DNA of 7,727 nucleotides from an uncultured Campylobacter sp. (GTDB taxonomy: Bacteria; Campylobacterota; Campylobacteria; Campylobacterales; Campylobacteraceae). Both the position numbers and the translations under genes were made by a program. Location of the stretch: positions 1 to 7,727 of the forward strand of contig CAJPSJ010000089.1 in the NCBI GenBank assembly GCA_905373295.1, given 5' to 3'. Shown here one piece after another: positions 1-6,092 of the stretch (position 1 is the first letter of the stretch; each line of letters opens with the position of its first letter). The notes below the pieces were generated by a model, which was not told where the DNA came from, did no database searches, and was given only the letters and a program-made list of their open reading frames with translations.

Positions 1-492
1 GATTTTTTCTACGTCAGTATCTTTATGATATTTTTCTTTTATCTGGTTGGCTTTCACTTCGATTTTGCGATGGATCCGATAAATTTCGAGCCGGCAAATA
101 GCCTCAAAACCCCGACGCATATCTATCCGGAGTGGTACTTCCTTTGGGAGTATGAAATTCTGCGTGGATTTTACTTTGATGTAGGGCCGCTTAAGGCCGC
201 CGACATCGGGCTTATCGCCTTTGCATTTGCCGGAGTTTCGCTATTTTTTATCCCGTTATTTGATCGCAGCAGCGTAGTAGCGCCTGCGCACAAAAACAAA
301 GCGTTTTTCATTTGGTTTTGGGTTTTGGTAATCGACATGATCCTGCTTAGCCTTTTCGGTAAGCTTCCCGCAGACGGCGCGGAGCTTGGTATCGAAAATA
401 AATACTGGGGCTTTGCCTTATCGATCATCTATATCGGATTGCTCGTCGTAGTACTTCCGTTAATTACAATCGCAGAAAGAAAGAGGGTCTAG
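1..492 (+). CDS. petB: Cytochrome b of the bc1 complex, C-terminal part (5' partial)
   Basis: Membrane cytochrome b subunit of ubiquinol/menaquinol:cytochrome c oxidoreductase. It oxidises quinol at the Qo site and passes one electron to the Rieske protein and one through the b haems. The frame is open from base 1, so the gene starts upstream and the ATG at base 25 is internal. The Qo-site PEWY motif is encoded at 127-138 and is followed by WEYEILRGF. After it come three hydrophobic segments that fit the last helices of cytochrome b, ending in a basic tail (AERKRV). The haem-ligand histidines lie in the N-terminal half, outside the window. The stop codon is 2 bases from the petC start, so the two are cotranscribed. 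A Rieske gene (petA) is expected upstream but is not visible. The PEWY motif and petC next door make the identification firm. Confidence 0.95.
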   Translation, partial: DFFYVSIFMIFFFYLVGFHFDFAMDPINFEPANSLKTPTHIYPEWYFLWEYEILRGFYFDVGPLKAADIGLIAFAFAGVSLFFIPLFDRSSVVAPAHKNKAFFIWFWVLVIDMILLSLFGKLPADGAELGIENKYWGFALSIIYIGLLVVVLPLITIAERKRV

Positions 493-494
493 CC

Positions 495-1598
495 ATGAAA
501 GAGATAAGAACCCTAATCTTAGTGCTTTTTTGTGTGGGAATTTTATACTGGTTTATCGAGCCTTATGCTCATACTAAGCTTAGTCCGCACACCGATCCGG
601 TAAATTACGATTTTGCAGCAGGCGATACGGCTTTAGCCGCGCATAACGTAGCCGCAGCAGAAAGCGCTTTGGCCGCAGCGGAAAAGGGCGGAGATGAGAC
701 GATGATAAAAAATTCTAAAAAAGCCCTAGCCAGCGCGAAAGAGCAACAAGACAAAACGGTACTTTTTTGGGACGAGATAAATAAAATCGATCTTAGCAAA
801 GGCGATGCCGTGCGCGGCGCCGAGACCTTTACAAATGCAGGCTGCACCGCATGTCATGGAGTAAAAAGTGCAAATATCCCCGCTCCTATGGACGCGGCAA
901 GCGCCAGTGCCGCATACGGCGTCAATCCTCCGGATCTTAGTAGTGCAGGTTATCTATACACTGATAAATTCTTAGCTGCACTCATCAAAGATCCGATCAT
1001 GGCTCTTAAGCTAGATCAGAAATTTGGCGATGAAAAGCCTTTTCCGATGTCTGGATTTTTCGGTGCGGGCGGTGATCTAAATCAAGAGATCGCCGATATC
1101 GTAGCCTATCTAAAATCGCTCGCTCCTAGCGAGGATAAATTAATCGCCTCTGAGGCTGCTGCTAGCGGCATCAAGCAAGGCACCGAACTAAATGAAGCGC
1201 AGAAAAAATTCCTTTTAAGCAAGGCGGTTTTTGAGGATGCTTGTCTAAGATGCCACGACGTCAAATATGATAAGCTCTTTGCATCCGGCGACAAGGCTAG
1301 CTTGGCTGCGTATATGGGCTCGACGCCTCCTGATCTTTCGATGATGATCCGTTCTAAGGGCGCCAACTATCTGCACGAGTTTATCAATGATACGCAAAAG
1401 AAGCTTCCAGGCACTTCGATGCCGCGCGTAGGCTTGAACGAAAACGCTGAAGCCAAGGTCGTGGAGTATCTAGCTGACGTAGGCGATAGCAAAAAAGCCG
1501 AGCGTGAAGCTACGACTATAAATATTATGATTTATTTCTTGATCCTTTCTGTTTTTGCAGGTCTTTGGAAAAGCAAAATTTGGTCGAAACTTCATTAA
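495..1598 (+). CDS. petC: Di-haem cytochrome c1 of the bc1 complex
   Basis: Haem-c subunit of the quinol:cytochrome c oxidoreductase; it takes electrons from the Rieske protein and passes them to periplasmic cytochrome c. The protein has 367 residues. An N-terminal membrane anchor (about 5-20) is followed by an Ala/Lys/Glu-rich segment (about 42-88), probably helical. Two tandem cytochrome c domains follow, with haem sites CTACH (C117-H121) and CLRCH (C250-H254). Likely axial methionines are M185 (in FPMSGFFG) and M309 (in GTSMPRVG). A second membrane helix lies near the C terminus (about 342-359) with a short basic tail. Two haem sites distinguish it from the mono-haem c1 of mitochondria and alphaproteobacteria and fit the epsilonproteobacterial type. 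The start at 495 follows the petB stop by 2 bases and has an AGAGGG ribosome site 7 bases upstream. An intrinsic terminator lies just past the stop. Confidence 0.95.
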   Translation: MKEIRTLILVLFCVGILYWFIEPYAHTKLSPHTDPVNYDFAAGDTALAAHNVAAAESALAAAEKGGDETMIKNSKKALASAKEQQDKTVLFWDEINKIDLSKGDAVRGAETFTNAGCTACHGVKSANIPAPMDAASASAAYGVNPPDLSSAGYLYTDKFLAALIKDPIMALKLDQKFGDEKPFPMSGFFGAGGDLNQEIADIVAYLKSLAPSEDKLIASEAAASGIKQGTELNEAQKKFLLSKAVFEDACLRCHDVKYDKLFASGDKASLAAYMGSTPPDLSMMIRSKGANYLHEFINDTQKKLPGTSMPRVGLNENAEAKVVEYLADVGDSKKAEREATTINIMIYFLILSVFAGLWKSKIWSKLH

Positions 1599-1605
1599 AA
1601 TTTTA

Positions 1606-1634
1606 GCAGTCGGATTAAAATCCGACTGCCGTTT
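1606..1634 (+). terminator. Intrinsic terminator of the pet operon
   Basis: A perfect 10-bp stem, GCAGTCGGAT (1606-1615) paired with ATCCGACTGC (1620-1629), has a TAAA loop and is followed by CGTTT and A/T-rich sequence. It starts 8 bases after the petC stop. The T-run is short, so termination may be incomplete, but its place between two functionally unrelated genes supports the call. The flanking A/T bases (TTTTA before, TTTAAAA after) are partly complementary and might lengthen the stem on both strands. Confidence 0.8.
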
Positions 1635-1729
1635 AAAATTCCGTCATATCCTAAATTCTATTAAATTCCATCTATCAAAAAGCTCTTGCAATTGAGAATT
1701 TAGCCGCTTTCGTGCTTTATGATAACCGC

Positions 1730-1766
1730 TTTTTTTATTACTTTTTAAGATTTTTCTACATATAAT
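1730..1766 (+). promoter_or_regulatory. Sigma-70 promoter of the ftr1-p19 operon
   Basis: A perfect TATAAT -10 hexamer lies at 1761-1766. Upstream are three T-tracts at 1730-1736, 1742-1746 and 1751-1755, roughly one helical turn apart. Campylobacter vegetative promoters typically lack a clear -35 box and carry such periodic T-rich signals before the -10. Transcription would begin near 1773, leaving a leader of about 45 bases before the ATG at 1818. This is read from sequence only; no start site is proven. Confidence 0.75.
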
Positions 1767-1772
1767 TGCTAC

Positions 1773-1789
1773 TTAATTTTGAAATTTAA
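1773..1789. promoter_or_regulatory. Possible Fur operator (imperfect palindrome)
   Basis: The 17-base TTAATTTTGAAATTTAA is an imperfect palindrome that mismatches only at its centre and at one symmetric pair of positions. It lies at the predicted transcription start, just downstream of the -10 box, where a bound repressor would block initiation. The equivalent C. jejuni operon is known to be Fur- and iron-controlled, which is the main reason to suspect an operator here. The match to the Fur consensus is weak. Further half-site-like stretches lie at 1691-1699 (ATTGAGAAT) and 1718-1726 (TTATGATAA). Confidence 0.3.
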
Positions 1790-1805
1790 TGTATAAATTT
1801 AACTT

Positions 1806-1812
1806 AAGAAGG
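1806..1812 (+). promoter_or_regulatory. Ribosome binding site of ftr1
   Basis: AAGAAGG ends 5 bases before the ATG at 1818. It supports this start, which also yields a clean signal peptide. Confidence 0.7.
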
Positions 1813-1817
1813 TTCAG

Positions 1818-3749
1818 ATGAAATTTTTTAAATTTGCGGTTTTAGCTCTAATTTTTCCGCTTGCTATGCTTTTTGCGGATACGGATTATCGCGCCGAAGC
1901 AGCGACGATAAAAGAGAAATTTGCTCAAGCGATCAAACTTTATGTCGATGGTAATAATTCTGAGGCTAGAAAGATAACTCAAGAGGCGTATTTTGGGCAT
2001 TTTGAAAATCTAGAAGCCGGCATTCGCATAAATTTAGGACAGAAAAAATCCTACGATATGGAGAAGCAATTCGGCGATATTCGTAAAGCGATCAAAGCCG
2101 AAAAGCCTCTAAATGAGATCCAAGCTATGATCGATAATCTAAATCGCGAGATTGATGAGGTTCTGCCTGCGATCGAATCTGGTCATCGTCTCGTAGCCGA
2201 GTATCAAGACGGAGGCGACGGCAGCACTTCTGCGCCAGCCTCAGGCGGGAATTCCGCAGCATCCGGTACGACCTCGCCGTGGATGAGCGTCTATACGGAA
2301 TTTAAAACTGAGCTGGATAATGCTAAAGCTGCGTTTGATAAAAAAGACACTGCTGCGCTAAAAGCTGCGCTAAATCGCGCTAAATTTGATATCTACCGCA
2401 ACGAACGTCTAGAGGAGGCGGTACGAAAATATGTCTCATCTCAGACCGATCAATCAATCCAGCAAATTATCGGAAATCTCTTGCGCGAGGATGCAGATAC
2501 GGACAAATCAAAATTTGACGAAGCGATAAACGCCCTAGATAATCTAGCATTAAAAGCCGTAAATGATTTGCCGCAAGAAAGCTACTCCATAGCGCCGCAG
2601 ACTGCGTTAGCACAAAGCGATACTAGCGAGGATGAGGGCAAGGATTTTACGCCGATTGTGCAAAATATCAAGGATAAGATGGCTAAGGTTTTGCAGCTTT
2701 ACGAGAGCGGCAAGGTTGATGACGCGATCGACGAGAGCGGCAATATCTACTTCGACGAATACGAAGAGAGCGGTATGGAAAATATCGTCGGTGCTAAAAA
2801 TACTCAGCTTAAGCTAGACACCGAAGCAAGCTTTAATAAAATTTCGGCTCTTATGCGCGCGGGTGCTTCCAAAGAGCAGATCGTAGCGGCGCAAAACAAG
2901 CTATTTGATCAGCTTACCCAAAGCCTAGAGCTAACGAAGAAATCAAGCAATTGGGATCTATTTTTATACGCGTTTATCATCATCTTGCGCGAAGGATTTG
3001 AAGCGCTCATCATCGTAGCCGCGGTCATCGCTCTACTTATAAAATCCGGCAACTCAAAGCACCTAAATATCGTTTACAGCGCTCTTGGCGTAGCGGTTGT
3101 GCTAAGTATCGCTACGGCTTACGGGTTGAATTATATCTTCGGTAGTGAAAATGCAGGACAAACGCGCGAAGTGATGGAGGGCGCGGTGATGTTAATCGCC
3201 GTAGTTCTGCTATTTTATGTGGGCTTTTGGCTTCTTTCAAATGCAAGCTCCAAAAAGTGGAGCGCCTATATCCAAGGTCAAATTTCAAACAGCCTAAGCT
3301 CTGGCGATAGCAAGATGCTTTGGTGGACGGTATTTTTAGCGGTTTATCGCGAGGGCGCAGAGACGGTGCTATTTTATCTGGCACTACTTTTCGATGCCAA
3401 AAGTCCGGCAGCTACCAGCATGGTAGCAGCAGGCTTCGTAGCGGGTCTGGCGGCTCTTATCATAGTTTATATCGTCATCAAAAAATTCTCGCTTAAAATC
3501 GCTATCAAGCCATTTTTCATCGCTACATCGGTCATTATCTTTTATATGTCCGTCGTATTCGTGGGCAAGGGCGTGATGGAGCTAGTCGAGGGCAAGGTAT
3601 TCGTGCCTACCGTTATTGATGGGCTTCCAACGATTACGTGGATCGGATTTTATCCTTACGTCCAGAGCCTCGTGCCGCAAGCGGTGATGATCGTACTTCT
3701 AATCGTAGGAATTTTAATCTTAAAAAATAAGCAAAAAAACAAATCTTAA
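1818..3749 (+). CDS. ftr1: Ftr1-family iron permease with large periplasmic domain
   Basis: Inner-membrane iron permease, the likely transport partner of P19 encoded next; homologous systems are C. jejuni cFtr1-P19 and E. coli FetM-FetP. The protein has 643 residues. A signal peptide (1-20, cleavage likely after LFA) is followed by a periplasmic region to about 378. That region contains two similar helical units, about 31-118 and 281-375, both with a LYxxGxxxxA then YF..(F/Y)E pattern. A less clear third unit lies near 185-250, and a Gly/Ser/Ala-rich linker at 132-154. The C-terminal half has about seven membrane helices. It carries the iron-binding motifs REGFE (391-395) and REGAE (511-515), a further REVME (450-454), and the family's GKGVMELVE and FYPYVQSLVPQ segments. 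REXXE glutamates bind iron in yeast Ftr1p. The p19 start follows after 14 bases. Fur control from the upstream promoter is inferred. Confidence 0.93.
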   Translation: MKFFKFAVLALIFPLAMLFADTDYRAEAATIKEKFAQAIKLYVDGNNSEARKITQEAYFGHFENLEAGIRINLGQKKSYDMEKQFGDIRKAIKAEKPLNEIQAMIDNLNREIDEVLPAIESGHRLVAEYQDGGDGSTSAPASGGNSAASGTTSPWMSVYTEFKTELDNAKAAFDKKDTAALKAALNRAKFDIYRNERLEEAVRKYVSSQTDQSIQQIIGNLLREDADTDKSKFDEAINALDNLALKAVNDLPQESYSIAPQTALAQSDTSEDEGKDFTPIVQNIKDKMAKVLQLYESGKVDDAIDESGNIYFDEYEESGMENIVGAKNTQLKLDTEASFNKISALMRAGASKEQIVAAQNKLFDQLTQSLELTKKSSNWDLFLYAFIIILREGFEALIIVAAVIALLIKSGNSKHLNIVYSALGVAVVLSIATAYGLNYIFGSENAGQTREVMEGAVMLIAVVLLFYVGFWLLSNASSKKWSAYIQGQISNSLSSGDSKMLWWTVFLAVYREGAETVLFYLALLFDAKSPAATSMVAAGFVAGLAALIIVYIVIKKFSLKIAIKPFFIATSVIIFYMSVVFVGKGVMELVEGKVFVPTVIDGLPTITWIGFYPYVQSLVPQAVMIVLLIVGILILKNKQKNKS

Positions 3750-3750
3750 T

Positions 3751-3758
3751 AAGGAGAG
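3751..3758 (+). promoter_or_regulatory. Strong ribosome binding site of p19
   Basis: AAGGAGAG starts one base after the ftr1 stop and ends 5 bases before the p19 ATG. It is the closest match to the anti-Shine-Dalgarno sequence among the iron genes, which fits a soluble binding protein needed in excess of its permease. Confidence 0.75.
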
Positions 3759-3763
3759 AAAAG

Positions 3764-4285
3764 ATGAAAAAGATTTTTTCAGGTATGTTGGCGCTAAGCC
3801 TAGCCTCTGTTATAGCAATGGCAGGAGAACATCCGATCGGAGAGCCGATTGAGCAAAATGGAATGGAGATCGCGGCAGTTTATCTTCAGCCTATCGATAT
3901 GGAGCCTAAAGGCATCGATCTAGCTCCTAGCAAGGCAGACATCCACCTTGAGGCGGATATCCACGCTATCAAAGGCAACGCAAACGGATTTGGCGAGGGC
4001 GAGTGGATCCCTTACCTAAAGATCGCTTACGTGCTTAAAAACCTAGATACCGGCAAGATCCAAAAAGGAAATTTCATGCCGATGGTAGCTAGCGACGGTC
4101 CTCACTACGGTGCTAATATCAAGATGGTAAACGGTGTAGGCAACTACGAGCTAACCTATAACATCGAAAATCCAAGCGCCAATGGATTCGGTCGCCACGC
4201 AGACAAAGCGACCGGCGTAGGCAAATGGTGGGAGCCGTTCTCGGTTAAATACACCTTCCAATACACAGGCGCTCCTAAAGAGTAA
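3764..4285 (+). CDS. p19: P19-type periplasmic iron-binding protein
   Basis: Periplasmic iron-binding protein (Tpd/P19/FetP family) that works with the Ftr1 permease in uptake of iron, including from some host-catechol or siderophore sources in C. jejuni. The 173-residue precursor has a typical signal peptide (1-20, cut after VIAMA), giving a mature protein of about 153 residues that starts GEHPIGEP. Residues corresponding to the metal ligands known from the C. jejuni structure are present with matching spacing: H61 and E63 (in HLEADIH), M107, D111 and H114 (in MPMVASDGPHYG), and H145 (in GRHADK). The family is a homodimer with an immunoglobulin-like fold and also binds copper at this site. 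The gene follows ftr1 by 14 bases with a strong ribosome site, so the two form one transcription unit. A strong hairpin follows the stop. The length is normal for the family. Confidence 0.96.
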   Translation: MKKIFSGMLALSLASVIAMAGEHPIGEPIEQNGMEIAAVYLQPIDMEPKGIDLAPSKADIHLEADIHAIKGNANGFGEGEWIPYLKIAYVLKNLDTGKIQKGNFMPMVASDGPHYGANIKMVNGVGNYELTYNIENPSANGFGRHADKATGVGKWWEPFSVKYTFQYTGAPKE

Positions 4286-4294
4286 ATCGTAGCA

Positions 4295-4323
4295 GGCTCC
4301 GCCGAGTCCGTTTTGGCGGAGCC
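4295..4323 (+). terminator. GC-rich hairpin after p19, likely partial terminator or 3' stabiliser
   Basis: A perfect 9-bp stem, GGCTCCGCC (4295-4303) with GGCGGAGCC (4315-4323), encloses an 11-base loop. It starts 10 bases after the p19 stop. No T-run follows, so it is not a textbook intrinsic terminator. It could stop some transcripts or protect the 3' end of the ftr1-p19 message, keeping P19 abundant relative to the downstream membrane proteins. Confidence 0.55.
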
Positions 4324-4462
4324 CTAGCGGTATTGGGTTTAGCCGCACGCTTTAAATTTAAGGCGGTTACTTTAGCCCGTTTAAATTTGCCATTACGCCG
4401 CAGCCAAAGCGCATCGTTTTTGCTTTAATGCGTTTAAGCTTACGAATCTTTTAGTTGCGGCA

Positions 4463-4625
4463 AAATTTTAAAATTTAGCGCGCTGCAAGGACGAGACAAA
4501 ACCAAAGCAACAGCGAGGCGAAATTTCTCTTTGTCGGCAGACTCTTGCCGTTGCGAACTTTTTTGCAAGCGGATTTGAAATTTTAAAATTTACAAAATGG
4601 CGTAGGTTTTAAAATTTTAAAATTT
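4463..4625. repeat. Three copies of the palindrome AAATTTTAAAATTT
   Basis: Exact copies of this self-complementary 14-mer occur at 4463-4476, 4578-4591 and 4612-4625. Related shorter A/T palindromes are frequent in this genome's sequence, for example inside the coding region near 4989, so part of this may be compositional. Three exact copies in about 160 bases in front of an iron-related gene could still be a protein-binding array. Confidence 0.55.
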
Positions 4626-4667
4626 AAGCAATTATAGGCGATTTACGCGCATTAGGCTCGATGAGGA
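4626..4667 (+). promoter_or_regulatory. Possible promoter and ribosome site of the DUF2318 gene
   Basis: An ATTATA (4631-4636) after A/T tracts at 4607-4625 is a weak -10 candidate, and TGAGGA (4662-4667) lies 6 bases before the ATG at 4674. The 388-base distance from p19 and the hairpin between them make a separate promoter plausible. The sequence match is poor, so this is mostly positional. Confidence 0.3.
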
Positions 4668-4673
4668 TTTTTA

Positions 4674-6092
4674 ATGACGATATTTTTTTATCACGTTAGC
4701 TTGGCTCTGTTTCCGCTCGCGTTTTTAAGCGCGTATCTGGGCGGCAGGCGCTTTATCAGCGCATCGTTTTTGCCCGCGCTTTTGGGGGCTGCATTCGGGG
4801 CGCTGTGCTTTAGCGCGTTTGCGCGCTCGGCAAACGCCGATACAGGCAAGATTATATTTGACGCGCTCGCACTTTTAGCACTGCTAGCGTTGCTGTTTGC
4901 GTTTAAGCTTAAGCGATTCTATCTTACCGCTATAGTTATTTTTGCTCTTGGTTGCGCGTATGGATTTGAATACCGCTTCATAGGGATGAATTTTAAAATT
5001 TTCTCCGGCGAGCTACTGGATAGCTTCAGCCTAACCAACCTCTTTATGGCGGTTTTAGGCGTACTGGCGCTAATTTTATTCTATTTTATTTATCACTCAG
5101 CTCTAGCGCGCGCGAGCAGAGGCGCAAAGCTAGTGTCTTTCGCTCTTGCCTGGGTGTTTGCTTTTATCGCTAAAATCGGCTTTTTAGGCCTTGATCTGCG
5201 CCAGGCGGATGCACCGAAAGCGCTAGCTGCGAAGGGTTTTGAGGGGCTTTCAAACGCGATCGGCTCGTCCGAGTTTCTAAGCGTCATCGCTAAAATCATC
5301 CATTACAACAACTCCTATCTGACGCTAGCTCTTTGCCTTATAGCTACGCTAATTGCGCTACTTACGGCATTTCGTGCGCCAAGTCGAGTGCCTCGCGAAG
5401 CGGACATTATAAAATTTAGAGAGGTTAAAGCGGGCAGATTTGCCATTTTTAGAGATTTTAGCCTGATTTTATCGCTTGGGGTTTTAATCAGCTTTTTGGG
5501 GCTTTATTATATCTTGGTCGCTTCAAAACCGCCTACGATCGATGAGCCTAAGATCATCGAGCCGCAAGGCGCGGAATTCATAATCGATGCAAACATCGTA
5601 AAGGACGGCAAGCTGCACCGTTTTGCCTACGTCACCGACGACGGGCATAAGGTCAGGTTTTTTCTACTAAACCGCTTCACGGACAAATTTGCCCCGGTCG
5701 CGGTTTTTGATGCGTGCTCGATCTGCGGCGATATGGGCTATATCAAAAAAGGCGACGAGCTCATCTGCATCGCTTGCAACGTACGGATATTTTTACCGAG
5801 CGTCGGCAAGCTGGGCGGCTGCAATCCGATCCCGCTGGATTATAAGCTAGAGGGGCAAAATATCGTCATCGCGCTTAAGACGATCGAGGACGGCGCGTCC
5901 TATTTCTCGGAGATCGTGGATAAAAAGGTAATCGATCCGGTCAGTAGAAAAGAAATTTTAAACACCTCTAAATTTAGCTATCTTTACTACGGACGCACCT
6001 ACTTTTTCGAAAGCGAAGCGAATGCAAACGCCTTCACCGCGCACCCCGAGCGCTATGTAGATGAAAACGGCACGCTAAAGGAGCTTAAATAA
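4674..6092 (+). CDS. Polytopic membrane protein with DUF2318 (FtrD-like) Cys domain and YHS-like tail
   Basis: Probable metal or Fe-S membrane protein of the P19 iron system, matching the position of Cj1660. The protein has 472 residues. About eight hydrophobic helices span 1-282 (roughly 3-21, 28-50, 61-79, 82-98, 120-140, 150-172, 212-233, 262-282), with histidines H7, H141 and H210 in or near them. The region about 297-400 is a DUF2318-type domain with C348 and C351 (CSIC), C365 and C368 (CIAC) and C383 (GGCNP). The FtrD-like family is annotated as iron-sulfur containing. A C-terminal segment (about 415-462) resembles a YHS domain (DPVxxxE, YYGRTYFFES, AHPERYV) but lacks its usual cysteines. 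A redox role, for example handling iron before or after Ftr1 transport, is inferred and not shown. The start is supported by TGAGGA. The stop overlaps the next start by one base, so the two are translationally coupled. Confidence 0.88.
   Translation: MTIFFYHVSLALFPLAFLSAYLGGRRFISASFLPALLGAAFGALCFSAFARSANADTGKIIFDALALLALLALLFAFKLKRFYLTAIVIFALGCAYGFEYRFIGMNFKIFSGELLDSFSLTNLFMAVLGVLALILFYFIYHSALARASRGAKLVSFALAWVFAFIAKIGFLGLDLRQADAPKALAAKGFEGLSNAIGSSEFLSVIAKIIHYNNSYLTLALCLIATLIALLTAFRAPSRVPREADIIKFREVKAGRFAIFRDFSLILSLGVLISFLGLYYILVASKPPTIDEPKIIEPQGAEFIIDANIVKDGKLHRFAYVTDDGHKVRFFLLNRFTDKFAPVAVFDACSICGDMGYIKKGDELICIACNVRIFLPSVGKLGGCNPIPLDYKLEGQNIVIALKTIEDGASYFSEIVDKKVIDPVSRKEILNTSKFSYLYYGRTYFFESEANANAFTAHPERYVDENGTLKELK
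6077..6083 (+). promoter_or_regulatory. Ribosome binding site of the first ABC permease
   Basis: AAAGGAG lies inside the end of the DUF2318 gene and 8 bases before the ATG at 6092. It fixes the start that gives the one-base TAATG overlap. Confidence 0.7.

Larger units (their letters stand above)
4324..4673. other. Non-coding gap rich in A/T palindromes
   Basis: No convincing gene is visible on either strand; the open frames here are short and low in complexity. The stretch holds an imperfect direct repeat (TTTAGCC..CG..TTTAAATTT at 4338-4359 and 4371-4388), three copies of the 14-base palindrome AAATTTTAAAATTT, and a nested set of inverted repeats between 4397 and 4461. A weak small hairpin lies at 4535-4550 (CGGCA with TGCCG). 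The last 50 bases probably contain the promoter of the next gene, with an ATTATA near 4631-4636 behind A/T tracts. A decayed gene or a structured leader are both possible. Confidence 0.6.

Noticed and set aside
25..27. ATG at base 25 as the start of a 155-residue gene
   Set aside because: The same frame is open to base 1 and encodes hydrophobic cytochrome b sequence before it, so the gene is cut by the window edge.
605..847. Minus-strand open frame within petC
   Set aside because: It is a shadow of the Ala-rich coding region, with no ribosome site and no recognisable domain.
1792..1797. TATAAA as a -10 box for ftr1
   Set aside because: It would place the transcript start inside the ribosome binding site; the TATAAT at 1761 with phased T-tracts is far better.
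3112..3384. Minus-strand open frame within ftr1
   Set aside because: It lies opposite well-conserved Ftr1 membrane helices and has an unremarkable composition.
4151..4348. Minus-strand 65-codon frame across the p19 end and hairpin
   Set aside because: It mostly mirrors p19 codons and the hairpin and shows no family features.
4535..4564. CGGCA/TGCCG hairpin followed by six Ts as a terminator
   Set aside because: The stem is only 5 bp and the T-run begins 8 bases after it, too far for an intrinsic terminator.
4338..4627. A CRISPR array from the repeated motifs in the gap
   Set aside because: The repeats are short A/T palindromes with uneven spacing (115 and 34 bases) and there are no uniform spacers or cas genes.
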